Positions 48,661-56,556 are shown, numbered from the stretch's first letter. The stretch: 64,000 nucleotides of DNA from JACDBZ01 sp036262075 (GCA_036262075.1 DATAJO010000034.1:62001-126000), one strand, 5' to 3'. Notes: a model not told the origin generated them from the sequence alone. Numbers and translations are program-made.

Positions 48661-49569
48661 CTACTCGACTCCGGGCCCCGCGGGGACCCCTCCCCCGGGC
48701 CGATGCGCCGCGTCGGGACGCTCGACCGGCTCCTGCCAGTTGACCTCGGTGATCCGCGCCGGCGGCCACTCCCCGTCGGGCGGGACGATCCCCTCCTCGG
48801 CCTCCAGCGGGATGCCGATCGGGGCCACGAGGTAGCGGCCGGCCAGCCGGCGCGCCTCGCGGTCGAGGGCGAAGCCCGCCTTGGCGCGGTGGAACGTGAC
48901 CGTCACATCGGCCTCGACGACGGGCGTCGAGCGGGCACCGCCGGTCATGTCGATCCGGGTCGGCGTGTCGACCGCCACGACCGCGAACGGGCGACCGGCC
49001 GCCCGGGCGTGGGCACGGGTCGCGTTGACGAGGTCGACCGCCGTCGAGATCGGCTCGCGCAGCGGGCCCGACGCCCCCGAGCCGAGCAGCGCGTCGACGA
49101 TCAGCGATGCCTCGGCGATCCGCTCGCGCAGGCGGAGGAGGAGCTCCGGCGTCGGGGCCACGAACATCTCGAGCGAGCCGCCGGCCGCCATCGCCTGGAG
49201 CACCGCCCAGTTGTGGCCGGCCGCGCCATTGCCGATGCGCGAGGCATCGGCGACGAGGACGCAGGTCACCCGGCGACCGGCCGCGGCGAGGCGCCGGGCC
49301 ACGACGAAGCCGTCGCCGCCGTTGTTCCCCGGCCCGCACAGCACGACGACGAGCGGCGGACGCGCGAGCGGGCCGGCCGGTCCGCGCACGCCCTCGGCGA
49401 GGCGGTTGAGCTCGGCGTGGGCGACCTCGGTGACGGCCTGCCCGGCGGACTCCATGAGGGCGTCCTGCGACAGCCCGAGGCGCTGCGCGGCCTCGTCAAT
49501 GCGGGCCATCTCATCGGCCCCGATGAGGACGGGGACCGATCGCTGGACCGGGCCCCCCGGATCAGTCAC
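48661..49569 (-). CDS. nnr: NAD(P)H-hydrate epimerase (YjeF N-terminal domain)
   Basis: A 302-residue YjeF_N-type epimerase that repairs damaged NAD(P)H hydrates. Motifs are LMESAGQAV near the N-terminus, the phosphate/nucleotide loop VVVLCGPGNNGGDGFVVARRL, the DALLGSGASGPLREP region and VAVDTPTRID with the catalytic Asp. The C-terminal dehydratase domain of bifunctional proteins is absent, so a separate dehydratase must exist. The C-terminal ~35 residues are Pro/Gly-rich. It lies 15 bases downstream of the cytochrome c gene. Confidence 0.9.
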   Translation of the reverse strand: MTDPGGPVQRSVPVLIGADEMARIDEAAQRLGLSQDALMESAGQAVTEVAHAELNRLAEGVRGPAGPLARPPLVVVLCGPGNNGGDGFVVARRLAAAGRRVTCVLVADASRIGNGAAGHNWAVLQAMAAGGSLEMFVAPTPELLLRLRERIAEASLIVDALLGSGASGPLREPISTAVDLVNATRAHARAAGRPFAVVAVDTPTRIDMTGGARSTPVVEADVTVTFHRAKAGFALDREARRLAGRYLVAPIGIPLEAEEGIVPPDGEWPPARITEVNWQEPVERPDAAHRPGGGVPAGPGVE

Positions 49570-49584
49570 GGGACGTCCGGCGGC

Positions 49585-50052
49585 CTACGGGAGCGACTCG
49601 AGGTACTCCACGATGAGGTCGAGCTCTTCCTCGCTGAACTGGTCCCCGAATTCCGGCATGCCCATGCGGTCGATGCCTTCGGTCTCGGGCGCGCCGGCGA
49701 TCCAGAGCTGGGCCCAGTTGTCCGGGTACTCGGCGGCGAGCTCCTGGAGGTTCTCGCTGACCGGCCCGTTCTCGATGTCGTGGAGGCTCGGGAACGTCGC
49801 CTGGCCGCCCAGGTCGGCGCCGTGGCAGGCGGTGCACTGCGGGTTGGCGCGCTGCACGAGCGCGGCGCCGGCGTCCGCTCCGCTCGGCGCCGCCGCGGGC
49901 GCGCTCTCGCCGGGGATGGCGAGCGGCGGGTTCTCGCCCTGGAGGTTGGCCACCAGGTACACGCCGCCGATGAGAAGGACGAGCGCGGTGAGGAGCAGCG
50001 CCCAGCCCGGGACGCCGGACGATCGGCTCTCGATGGGGGTGTGAACGGTCAT
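49585..50052 (-). CDS. Membrane-anchored monohaem cytochrome c
   Basis: 155 residues: an N-terminal anchor helix (GWALLLTALVLLIGGVYLVA), an Ala/Pro linker and one cytochrome c domain with the haem motif CTACHGADLGG; the axial Met is probably in DRMGMPEFGDQFSEEELD. It is exported with the haem outside. The gene follows the CcoN-like gene by 7 bases, so it is likely the electron-carrying partner of that protein. Confidence 0.9.
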   Translation of the reverse strand: MTVHTPIESRSSGVPGWALLLTALVLLIGGVYLVANLQGENPPLAIPGESAPAAAPSGADAGAALVQRANPQCTACHGADLGGQATFPSLHDIENGPVSENLQELAAEYPDNWAQLWIAGAPETEGIDRMGMPEFGDQFSEEELDLIVEYLESLP

Positions 50053-50059
50053 CGGTCCC

Positions 50060-51544
50060 TCAGTGTCCGGCGGCCGCCGGCGCGGACTGGCCGGGCACGA
50101 TGTACTCGGCCGGCGCGGCGGAGGTGTAGGCAAGGAAGAGGTTCACGAGCGAGGCGAGCCCGCCGAGCGCGGCGAGCCCGATGCCCAGGAACGCGCCGAC
50201 CAGGTACGGCAGGAGGCCGCTGGCCACGACGTCGGCTGCCGCGCCCTGGGTGCGGAACGCGCCCTCGGCCAGGCCGGCGCCCATGAGCGACAGGCCGGCG
50301 ATCGTCGCGCCGCCGAACAGCAGGCCGAGCTGCGCTCCGGAGAGGACGCCGCCGCCCCACGCCCGCTTCAGGAGCCGCGGCAGCTCGTGCTCGAGCATGC
50401 CGAGGGCGGCGACCCCGAAGGCGCCGTAGGCGGCCCACACGAACCAGCCCTGCTCCCAGACGGTGCCACCCACGTACGCGGTCACGGCGCCGATGGCGAA
50501 GATCGCGTCGAGCAGCGCCACGGCGAGGAGGAACGTCACCGCCACCGCCGCGAACGCCACCGGGCTGACCCCGGTGAGGAGCACCAGGCGGGACGAGATC
50601 GTCTGCCACAGGTTCACGGCCGCGAGCGAGACCGGGGCGAGCAGGAGCATCGTGGCGACCGAGCCGACGGTCGTCACCGCGTACGGGACGGCCGGGTCGA
50701 CGAGGGCGCCGAGGCCCGAGAGTGGCGCGAAGGCCAGCCACAGGAGCCAGGTCAGGATCGCGAGGCCGCTCGACGCCAGCGGCAGGTCGGCCGCCCGCGG
50801 CACGACGTAGTGGAGCACCGCGTAGGTCATGCCGAGCAGCCAGACGCTGATGATCAGGCGCTCGACGGCGACCGACACGAGCCCGATCGCCAGCGGCGGA
50901 ATGTCGAGGAACACGTCGCCGAGGTTGATCGCCGCCGCCAGGCCGGTCAGGCCCAGCAGGCCGAGGAGCGCGATGCCGGCGAACCAGATCGACACGTAGG
51001 CCGATACGACCGAGCTGCCGACGGTGGCGAGGAACGAGCCGGTGACGATGAGCGCCGCGAAGGCAAGGCCGCCCGTGAACAGCCAGTGCATGGCGGTGAG
51101 GTGGGCGTTCGGGCCGAGGTCGAAGACGTAGAGCGCCCCGATCCCGCCGAGCAGGGCGAGGTTCCAGATCGCGACGGCCAGGCTGACGAGCGGCTCCGCG
51201 GCGAGCCGCCGACCCATGAGGCGCGGCGTCATGAACGTGATCGCCGACAGCCCGGCGTTGCCCAGGAAGCCGTAGACCGTGGCGTTCGCGAACGCCGCGT
51301 CCACGCGCCGCTGGGTGAACTCGAAGCTCAGGTCGAACAATCCGAGCGGCTGCGACAGCTCGAACGAGATGATCCGGGCGCCGATGGCCAGCGCGCCGAT
51401 CCCGAGCGCCGCGGCCAGCCACAGGATGGCGGCCACGAGGAAGCCGGTCGCCGCACTGTCGGGTCCACCGGGCAGCAGCGGGCGTCGCTGCTTGGGCGGC
51501 TCGGTGTACGGGCGCAACTTCTTGGGGTTCGGCTTGACCGTCAT
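50060..51544 (-). CDS. cbb3-oxidase subunit I (CcoN)-like membrane protein lacking histidine ligands
   Basis: A 494-residue protein with ~12 membrane helices aligning by eye with CcoN over several segments. In ANATVYGFLGNAGLSAITFMTPRL the expected HTNAVIFGF has Phe for the haem-b His. In LGMTYAVLHYVVPRAADLPL the preceding copper His (GHNAVG) is absent. The HHLHY copper pair is replaced by APLSGLG, and the haem b/b3 H-x-H of TVAHxHL by TVWEQGW. Thus none of the six ligand histidines is evident. It may be a non-catalytic or differently cofactored homologue working with the adjacent cytochrome c. ATG 51544 follows a TACAAT promoter. Confidence 0.75.
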   Translation of the reverse strand: MTVKPNPKKLRPYTEPPKQRRPLLPGGPDSAATGFLVAAILWLAAALGIGALAIGARIISFELSQPLGLFDLSFEFTQRRVDAAFANATVYGFLGNAGLSAITFMTPRLMGRRLAAEPLVSLAVAIWNLALLGGIGALYVFDLGPNAHLTAMHWLFTGGLAFAALIVTGSFLATVGSSVVSAYVSIWFAGIALLGLLGLTGLAAAINLGDVFLDIPPLAIGLVSVAVERLIISVWLLGMTYAVLHYVVPRAADLPLASSGLAILTWLLWLAFAPLSGLGALVDPAVPYAVTTVGSVATMLLLAPVSLAAVNLWQTISSRLVLLTGVSPVAFAAVAVTFLLAVALLDAIFAIGAVTAYVGGTVWEQGWFVWAAYGAFGVAALGMLEHELPRLLKRAWGGGVLSGAQLGLLFGGATIAGLSLMGAGLAEGAFRTQGAAADVVASGLLPYLVGAFLGIGLAALGGLASLVNLFLAYTSAAPAEYIVPGQSAPAAAGH

Positions 51545-51598
51545 CGGGTGCGTCCAGGCCTCCGGCGCGTCGGCGTGGGGCGGAGAGTAGGCCGCCGC

Positions 51599-51604
51599 AT
51601 TGTA
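51599..51604 (-). promoter_or_regulatory. -10 box TACAAT of the CcoN-like gene
   Basis: Near-consensus TACAAT on the minus strand, predicting a start ~51592 and a ~48-base leader before ATG 51544. No clear -35. Confidence 0.55.
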
Positions 51605-51768
51605 CCGAACGTGCCCACCACGCCGCCCGACTCGGGCGCCTCCGGCCGTCACCAAGCGGACGGCACCATCCGCACGTACCGCGCGTGGCGCGGACTTAGG
51701 TACTCGGGACGGACCCGGCCGGGCCTGCGATCCTTGCCAATGACAAGTATTTCGCAGGTGACTCATCC

Positions 51769-51897
51769 GTGTCGTTCGATCCCAACCTCGTCGTCGTCGC
51801 TCTCGTCATCGGGGCGCTCGGCTATGCCCTGCTTATCGCGCGGCGTGGCCGGGAGCGTCGGTTCTGGGCGCAGTTCTGGCGTCGCGTCAACGGTTGA
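51769..51897 (+). CDS. Small single-helix membrane protein (42 aa)
   Basis: GTG-started 42-residue frame: SFDPN, helix LVVVALVIGALGYALLI, then a strongly basic tail ARRGRERRFWAQFWRRVNG. AGGTGA lies ~10 bases upstream. The clean N-out/C-in pattern suggests a real small membrane protein. Its TGA overlaps a possible TTG start of the next frame. No family recognised. Confidence 0.5.
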   Translation: MSFDPNLVVVALVIGALGYALLIARRGRERRFWAQFWRRVNG

Positions 51898-52523
51898 TCA
51901 CATTGCCCGGCGCGGGGCCGGCTAGCCAGACGCTGCGTCAACAGCGAACACTGGTCCGCATGGCGGATGACCTAGCCCGTGGCTGCACCTTGGAAGTTTG
52001 GTTGGCTGAGTTCGACGGCATAGTCGAGCAGACCGTTGACCCAAGTCCACCCTTCGCCGCGCTCGCATCGTGGCGGGAACCGTATGAGTTGCTGGACCGC
52101 GTAGCTGAAACACTCGGGGTGCCCATAGCGGCGGTGCGTAGCTTCACCTCGGCCGATGTTGCCTTGTTGCGGCAGGCGGACCGGTTGTTGAGAGGCAAGG
52201 TCGTCTACGCAGACGGCGGCGGTGAACTGAATCTTGTCGCGACAGAGGACATCCGGGAGCAACTGGCGGCGGGCGCTAACCGCCGTGGTGAGTTTGGAAT
52301 CACGCAACACCGGCCGGACTGGCCGGTAGAGCTCTCCTTCGGCGCCATCGACCTAGGCCCGGTATGGGTCCAAGTCCACGCCGACTTCGCGTTCCGGAGA
52401 CGATCGAGGAGGTACCTAACGGGTACCGCATCAGAGTGCCGATCCCGCCAGGTGTACGTATCCGCGTGTCTAAGAAACCACCGGCGGGCTACGCCTAATA
52501 CACCAATCGACCGTCTGGTGTAG
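51894..52523 (+). CDS. Hypothetical protein, possibly frameshifted near its C-terminus
   Basis: Up to 209 residues from TTG 51894 (alternative ATG 51960). The middle looks like real protein (VWLAEFDGIVEQTVDPSPP, PYELLDRVAETLGVPIAAV), but from ~52380 the frame becomes Arg/Ser-rich. Another plus frame (52364-52498) continues sensibly with VPETIEEVPNGYRIRVPIPP and ends SKKPPAGYA, so a one-base shift near 52370-52390 may have split a ~190-residue gene. Base composition here is less GC-rich than in the neighbours, and no family is recognised. 52524-52670 shows no gene. Confidence 0.4.
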   Translation: MITLPGAGPASQTLRQQRTLVRMADDLARGCTLEVWLAEFDGIVEQTVDPSPPFAALASWREPYELLDRVAETLGVPIAAVRSFTSADVALLRQADRLLRGKVVYADGGGELNLVATEDIREQLAAGANRRGEFGITQHRPDWPVELSFGAIDLGPVWVQVHADFAFRRRSRRYLTGTASECRSRQVYVSACLRNHRRATPNTPIDRLV

Positions 52524-52670
52524 GCCGCGCTGCACTCGAGAAGCTTGTGATCTATCCGCCCCGATAAGACCGAGCCTGGAGCAGGGTGCGTTGCGCGTGA
52601 TGACGACCCGTCATTCATCAGGGAGCGCCGTACTCGATGATCGACCACAAAGCGGGGATGCGAGGCATGG

Positions 52671-53123
52671 TCACTCGGTCGCGACCGCAGCCTCTTCATA
52701 GTCCCACCGCTCTTCCGCATGGCCCCGTTCGAGTTGCGATCGCACGCGGGCTAGATCGGCGCTAGGCGGGACGTCGATCGCGATTAGTCTCGAGTTCGAC
52801 ATGGACTCCGTCGCACATCCGAGAAGGTGAAACTCCTCGCGGACCTTAGCGACCTCCTCGGCATCGTAGACAATCACCCGCATGGTGGAGTGCCCTGAGG
52901 GCTGTAGCAGGCGCAAGAAGGTGGGCATTTCGTCGCCGGAGGTTGCCTCAACGACGTCATCGACTGCGATGCCACGAACGAAGAACGGAATATTGTCGAC
53001 CCGGTAGCGACCTTCCCCCAGCTCTTCACTCCAGAGTGTTTCCTCCGACGCGGGTGGATAGTGAACCGTTTCGCGGGCGAGCGGAAACCGAACGCGGACT
53101 AATCGGGTGGTGTTCTGTGTCAC
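52671..53123 (-). CDS. DUF4265 protein, candidate immunity protein
   Basis: A 150-residue DUF4265 protein. Recognisable segments are VRVRFPLARE, ETLWSEELGEGRYRVDNIPFFVRGIAVDDVVEA and the C-terminal alpha/beta half IAIDVPPSADLARVRSQLERG. The start chosen is GTG 53123, which overlaps (GTGA) the stop of the HNH toxin-like gene read in its restored frame; earlier GTGs at 53129 and 53135 are possible. A small gene coupled behind a toxin-tip nuclease is the usual arrangement of an immunity protein. The function is inferred from context only. Confidence 0.7.
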   Translation of the reverse strand: MTQNTTRLVRVRFPLARETVHYPPASEETLWSEELGEGRYRVDNIPFFVRGIAVDDVVEATSGDEMPTFLRLLQPSGHSTMRVIVYDAEEVAKVREEFHLLGCATESMSNSRLIAIDVPPSADLARVRSQLERGHAEERWDYEEAAVATE

Positions 53124-53442
53124 GGCCACGGCCACTTATCGCTCTTCTGGAGGTTGCAGGTCCGACATAGGACTTGGCCGTTGACGGCGCTCCTGCGCCG
53201 CCCTGCGAACGTGGACGGACGTGGTCTACGTGCGCCTCGTTGCCGGGCGGCGTCTGTCCAGCCGTGGACCTCGTGCCCGGCACGACTTCAATGCCGCAGT
53301 TCGTGCAACGAGTCATGCCTCCATTCCGGGCCGCGTTATCTGCGAGAACCTCGGCTCGTCCGCGTGGCGTGAACGGCCTGCCTGCTCTGTCCGCGTCTGC
53401 AAGGTCGTCGGCTACCCGCAACGTCCGACTGACCGCACCCAT
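53120..53442 (-). pseudogene. HNH nuclease domain of polymorphic-toxin type, frameshifted
   Basis: Minus-strand reading gives GRPFTPRGRAEVLADNAARNGG, CTNCGIEVVPGTRS, TPPGNEAHVDHVRPRSQGG, exactly the order seen in C-terminal HNH toxin tips (Cys pair, then the catalytic DH and SxGG). At ~53185 the frame fails; in the -1/+2 frame it resumes as NGQVLCRTCNLQKSDKWPWP then stop at 53120, supplying the second Cys pair and the final Asn/Lys. So one base is missing or extra. No N-terminal delivery domain is present before the tRNA gene: this is an orphan toxin cassette. The reading begins at ATG 53442 or earlier. Confidence 0.75.
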
Positions 53443-53498
53443 CCCAGCGCCACATGGAATGAAGACGCCTCCTGAGCAGGGCCTACCGGGACAGCACG

Positions 53499-53524
53499 AA
53501 AACCGGCTGGCGGGAGCCGGGTTT
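53499..53524 (-). terminator. Rho-independent terminator of tRNA-fMet
   Basis: On the minus strand CCGGCT, loop CCCGCC, AGCCGG then TTTTCG, 15 bases after the tRNA 3' end. The stem can extend by A-T pairs on both sides. Confidence 0.75.
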
Positions 53525-53538
53525 CGTTCAGGAATGCG

Positions 53539-53613
<75 letters not shown>

Positions 53614-53620
53614 GCCTCCA

Positions 53621-53649
53621 ATGGTAATGAGGGTCTTCGAACTGGTCAA
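53621..53649 (-). promoter_or_regulatory. tRNA-fMet promoter, TTGACC-N17-TACCAT
   Basis: TTGACC (53644-53649), 17 bases, TACCAT (53621-53626) on the minus strand. The box ends 7 bases before the mature tRNA 5' end (53613), so the primary transcript should start on, or one base before, the first tRNA nucleotide. Confidence 0.8.
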
Positions 53650-53714
53650 ACGCCCCTCACCGCCCGCGCCCCTGGGCCGCTGCAAGCGACCTCGTGAGCG
53701 CGGACCGGCGCCGT

Positions 53715-54116
53715 CTACGAACGTCGCCTGAGGATCGAACGCAGGACGAGGAGCGCCACGATCGCGACGATCTGCCCGCCGAGGATGATCCGGTTCAGGT
53801 CGAGCACCGGCTGCCACGTCGCCGTGCCGTTGCGGATGATGTACATGCCGGCCGGCTTCGCGGTCAGGCCGAACCCGCCGCCACCGTTGCCCGCGTTGTC
53901 GCCACCGGCGCCGCCACCGCCGCGAACCTTGGCGACCGGGAGGAACAGGGCGCCATCGCGCTCGATCGGCTGGCCGAAGACCTGCTTCGCGTCCATGCCG
54001 CCGATCGTCTGGCGCAGGACCTCGTCGAACGCTTCTGTGCCCGGTCGGGCCGTCGGCGTCTCGTCGGCGGTGGTCGTCTCCGACGTCGCCGCCGTTTCCT
54101 CGAATGTCGTCGTCAT
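53715..54116 (-). CDS. GerW/YtfJ-family protein
   Basis: A 133-residue protein. A disordered N-terminus (TTTFEETAATSETTTADETP) precedes the conserved YtfJ core: FGQPIERDGALFLPVAKVRGG with a Gly-rich insertion, then GLTAKPAGMYIIRNGTATWQPVLDLNRIILGGQ and a C-terminal transmembrane helix (IVAIVALLVLRSIL). In Bacillus the family is a spore germination factor, but relatives are widespread in non-sporing bacteria with unknown roles. ATG 54116 has GGAGGA ~8 bases upstream. Confidence 0.85.
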   Translation of the reverse strand: MTTTFEETAATSETTTADETPTARPGTEAFDEVLRQTIGGMDAKQVFGQPIERDGALFLPVAKVRGGGGAGGDNAGNGGGGFGLTAKPAGMYIIRNGTATWQPVLDLNRIILGGQIVAIVALLVLRSILRRRS

Positions 54117-54131
54117 CGTCGCTTCCTCCTG

Positions 54132-54173
54132 GGGTGCCGTGGCCTGGGTGCCGTGGCCTGGGTGCCGTGGCCG
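54132..54173. repeat. 14-bp tandem repeat GGGTGCCGTGGCCT x3
   Basis: Three consecutive copies, the last ending CCG instead of CCT, lie just upstream of the GerW-like gene. Confidence 0.8.
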
Positions 54174-54424
54174 TCCAGTATCCGCCTCGGCGCGCCGGAG
54201 GGCGACCCCGCGGTCCGGTGGGTCCACTGGGCGCTTGCCGGTAGTGCACCCATCGGCTCCACATGCGCCGATGCGGTCACCCAGTGGCACGGACGGCCCC
54301 GTATGGCCATGTTCGGGCCGCTCGTGAGCCGATGCGGTCACGGGGCGCACAAGTCAGCGCGGCGTGCGCCGTTATGGTCACCGGCGGCACATCACCCGAG
54401 CCCCCCGGCGCCAGCGCCCGCGGA
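54174..54424. other. Intergenic stretch without a recognisable gene
   Basis: Together with the repeat above, the 54117-54424 gap holds no credible coding frame. The word CGATGCGGTCAC occurs twice (about 54270 and 54331), and TATGG(C/T)CA-containing stretches CCGTATGGCCATG and CGTTATGGTCACC lie nearby. It may be the promoter region of the GerW-like gene. Confidence 0.4.
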
Positions 54425-54856
54425 TCAGTCTGCGGGCGGAGCCCAATCGTCGGGCACTGACATTTCCACCAGGCCCGTCGGGTTGTCGTCCATCCACGAC
54501 ACGCAGAGCATCCGTTGCGGCGCTCGATGGATCTCGCCCACGGCCGGCGGCTCCTGGCCGTCGGCCGCCATACGCTGAGCCGCGGCCCGTGCTGCGGCTT
54601 CGGCATCCTCGAGGGCCGCGTCCAGTGGCACCGGATCTCGAGTGACCCAGAATCGACCGGGTCGATCGAAGTCCGAGTCGAACTGGTTCATGGCGTTTCC
54701 GAATCCCAGGCCGCGGAGCGTCGACGAACCGGCGAAGGAAAATTCATCCACGCCCGCACACGCGCCCGGCGCTGGGTCGGTGGGGAGAACGAGTGTGCAC
54801 GCGGACAGCAGAGCACTCCCGAGGAGGATCGCGTGTGCCCGAGCCGTCCGGTTCAC
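54425..54856 (-). CDS. Lipoprotein, unknown function
   Basis: A 143-residue lipoprotein: MNRTARAHAILLGSALLSAC with lipobox LLSA-C, then a small domain (FSFAGSSTLRGLGFGNAMNQFD, RMLCVSWMDDNPTGLVEM). The GTG start at 54856 has a TAGCAT box exactly 6 bases upstream, which shares its TAG with the stop codon of the preceding enzyme gene. No family recognised. Confidence 0.75.
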   Translation of the reverse strand: MNRTARAHAILLGSALLSACTLVLPTDPAPGACAGVDEFSFAGSSTLRGLGFGNAMNQFDSDFDRPGRFWVTRDPVPLDAALEDAEAAARAAAQRMAADGQEPPAVGEIHRAPQRMLCVSWMDDNPTGLVEMSVPDDWAPPAD

Positions 54857-54862
54857 GCGCGA

Positions 54863-54868
54863 ATGCTA
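54863..54868 (-). promoter_or_regulatory. -10 box TAGCAT overlapping an upstream stop codon
   Basis: TAGCAT on the minus strand; its TAG (54866-54868) is the stop of the saccharopine-dehydrogenase-like gene. It lies 6 bases from GTG 54856. Confidence 0.55.
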
Positions 54869-56092
54869 CGTCGGCCGGTGCGCCCCCGGCTCCATCTCGA
54901 CCACGGCGTGGTGGATGCCGTGCAGGTCCAGCAGGCCCAGGTACGGGTCGGGGTCGAACGCCTCGGGACCCAGGACGCCGGCACCGGACCAGGCGCCGGT
55001 GGCGAGCAGCTCCATGGCGATGGTCGGGTTGAAGCCGGTCTGCCAGCCCACGACCTGGAGGCCGAACTCGCGCCAGACCTCCTCCGCGTCGCACATCTGG
55101 TAGGCGAAGGTCTCCCGGGCCTGGCCGTCCTTGACGCCCAAGACCCACGTGCCCACCACCGCGCGGCCGCGGAACTTGTCGCCCAGGCTGATCGGGTCGG
55201 GGGTGATGGCGGCCAGGACGTCGCGCGGCGCGACCTCGACGCCCTTGACCGACACGCGATCGGTGCGGTCCATGCCGAGGGCGTGGATGGTCTTCAGCTT
55301 GTCGATGAAGTCGTCGCCGAGCGCGTACTTGAACGTCGTGCGACGGTTGTCGATCCAGCGCGGGACCAGGAGCACCTCCTCGTGCTCGACGTTGACGCAC
55401 TCGACCGGGCCGATGCCCTCCGGGAACGGGAAGGCCTCCGGGCCGCTGAACGGCTCCGTCGTGTGCCACTCGCCCGAGTCCCAGATGACGGGCGGGTTGA
55501 GGCACTCCTCGATCGTGGTCCAGATGCTGAACACCGGCGCGAAGGCGTAGCCGGGGATCTCCAGGTCACCGCCGTCGCGGGCGTGGACCTCATGGACCTC
55601 GTCGAAGTCGTTCTTGGCGGCGTGGGCGGCGAAGACATCGGTCAGCCCGGGGTCCATGCCCATGCCGACGAGCGCGAGCTTGCCGCGTGACTCCCATTCG
55701 CCGGCCATGGCGAACTGCTCGTCGCCGAGCTTCACGCCGGGGAGCTCGAAGGGCCGATCCGGATGCGGCTTCGACAGCGACATCGCCATGTCCATGTAGT
55801 GCGCATCGGCCTCGAGGGCGCCGCGGAAGATCGGCATCACGAACTGCGGGTCGACGGCGTTCATGACGAGGTCGACCCGATGTGCCCGGGCCAGCTCCGC
55901 GACCGCCGATGCATCGCGCGCATCGATGCGCGCGGCCGGGAAGCGAGGCGCGCCGCCGAGCGCATCGGCGAGGGTGCGGGCGCGCGATTCGTCGTAGTCG
56001 GCCAGGACCATGGTCTCCAGCCAATCCGCGGGAGCGGAGATCCGGGCGATGGCCTCGCCCACGGTGCCGACACCGACCAGCAGGACTCGCAT
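54866..56092 (-). CDS. Saccharopine dehydrogenase-like NAD(P) oxidoreductase
   Basis: A 408-residue Rossmann enzyme: N-terminal dinucleotide loop MRVLLVGVGTVGEAIARI, acidic D in LADYDESRA, then the saccharopine dehydrogenase/LYS9-type core (MNAVDPQFVMPIFRGALEADAHYMDMA, GMGMDPGLTDVFAAHAAK). It could take part in lysine or carboxynorspermidine-type metabolism; the exact substrate is unclear. ATG 56092 has AGGTGA upstream and a TGTTGATCAACA palindrome ~20 bases further. Confidence 0.85.
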   Translation of the reverse strand: MRVLLVGVGTVGEAIARISAPADWLETMVLADYDESRARTLADALGGAPRFPAARIDARDASAVAELARAHRVDLVMNAVDPQFVMPIFRGALEADAHYMDMAMSLSKPHPDRPFELPGVKLGDEQFAMAGEWESRGKLALVGMGMDPGLTDVFAAHAAKNDFDEVHEVHARDGGDLEIPGYAFAPVFSIWTTIEECLNPPVIWDSGEWHTTEPFSGPEAFPFPEGIGPVECVNVEHEEVLLVPRWIDNRRTTFKYALGDDFIDKLKTIHALGMDRTDRVSVKGVEVAPRDVLAAITPDPISLGDKFRGRAVVGTWVLGVKDGQARETFAYQMCDAEEVWREFGLQVVGWQTGFNPTIAMELLATGAWSGAGVLGPEAFDPDPYLGLLDLHGIHHAVVEMEPGAHRPT

Positions 56093-56110
56093 GGGTCACC
56101 TGAACGTGCG

Positions 56111-56122
56111 TGTTGATCAACA
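56111..56122. promoter_or_regulatory. Perfect 12-bp palindrome TGTTGATCAACA
   Basis: It lies 19 bases before the ATG of the saccharopine-dehydrogenase-like gene (56092) and within its probable promoter region. Possible operator. The rest of 56123-56316 shows no gene. Confidence 0.4.
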
Positions 56123-56316
56123 GGCACGCGTCTGCGCAACAGGATCTCGAGTGCCGACGACTAGCGATTCCGTGGCCGAACGGGGCACATCCAGCGCGGT
56201 CGGTGGTCGATGGCCGATCCTAGCACGGAACCAGCCACCCGTAGCCGTTGCGGTGGATGCACGATCGGCCTCGCGAACCCTTGACCACGCGATCCGCGTT
56301 CCCCGCCTGGTACCGC

Positions 56317-56556
56317 TCAGGACAGTTCGTTGAAGGCGCGGCACTGCGGACACCGGACGCCGAAGCCTCGCGGTAGCTGTCGGCGGCGGAGGCCCAAGAC
56401 GAAGTGCAACCTGCCAATGAATCGTTCTCGGCAATAGCCGCACGTCACGTCGTAGACCGCCGCCCGCGTGAACCAGTCCAACGCGCTGACGGGAAAGACT
56501 TGCGTGGCCCAGTGGGCGCGGACCCGAAGATCATCGGTCTGGCGGCGTCGAAACAC
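56317..56556 (-). CDS. Small zinc-ribbon-like hypothetical protein
   Basis: A 79-residue frame with two Cys pairs (VTCGYCRERFIG and VRCPQCRAFNE) about 35 residues apart, spacing that fits a zinc ribbon. The N-terminal half is FRRRQTDDLRVRAHWATQVFPVSALDWF. GTG start; only a weak GAGA upstream. The region is somewhat less GC-rich than average. Function unknown. Confidence 0.5.
   Translation of the reverse strand: MFRRRQTDDLRVRAHWATQVFPVSALDWFTRAAVYDVTCGYCRERFIGRLHFVLGLRRRQLPRGFGVRCPQCRAFNELS

Noticed and set aside
53694..54578. Plus-strand frame opposite the GerW-like and lipoprotein genes
   Set aside because: It is antisense to genes with a conserved YtfJ core and a lipobox, and its translation is low-complexity.
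56010..56443. Plus- and minus-strand frames between 56010 and 56443
   Set aside because: They give Arg/Thr-rich text without motifs; only the Cys-pair frame 56317-56556 looked protein-like.
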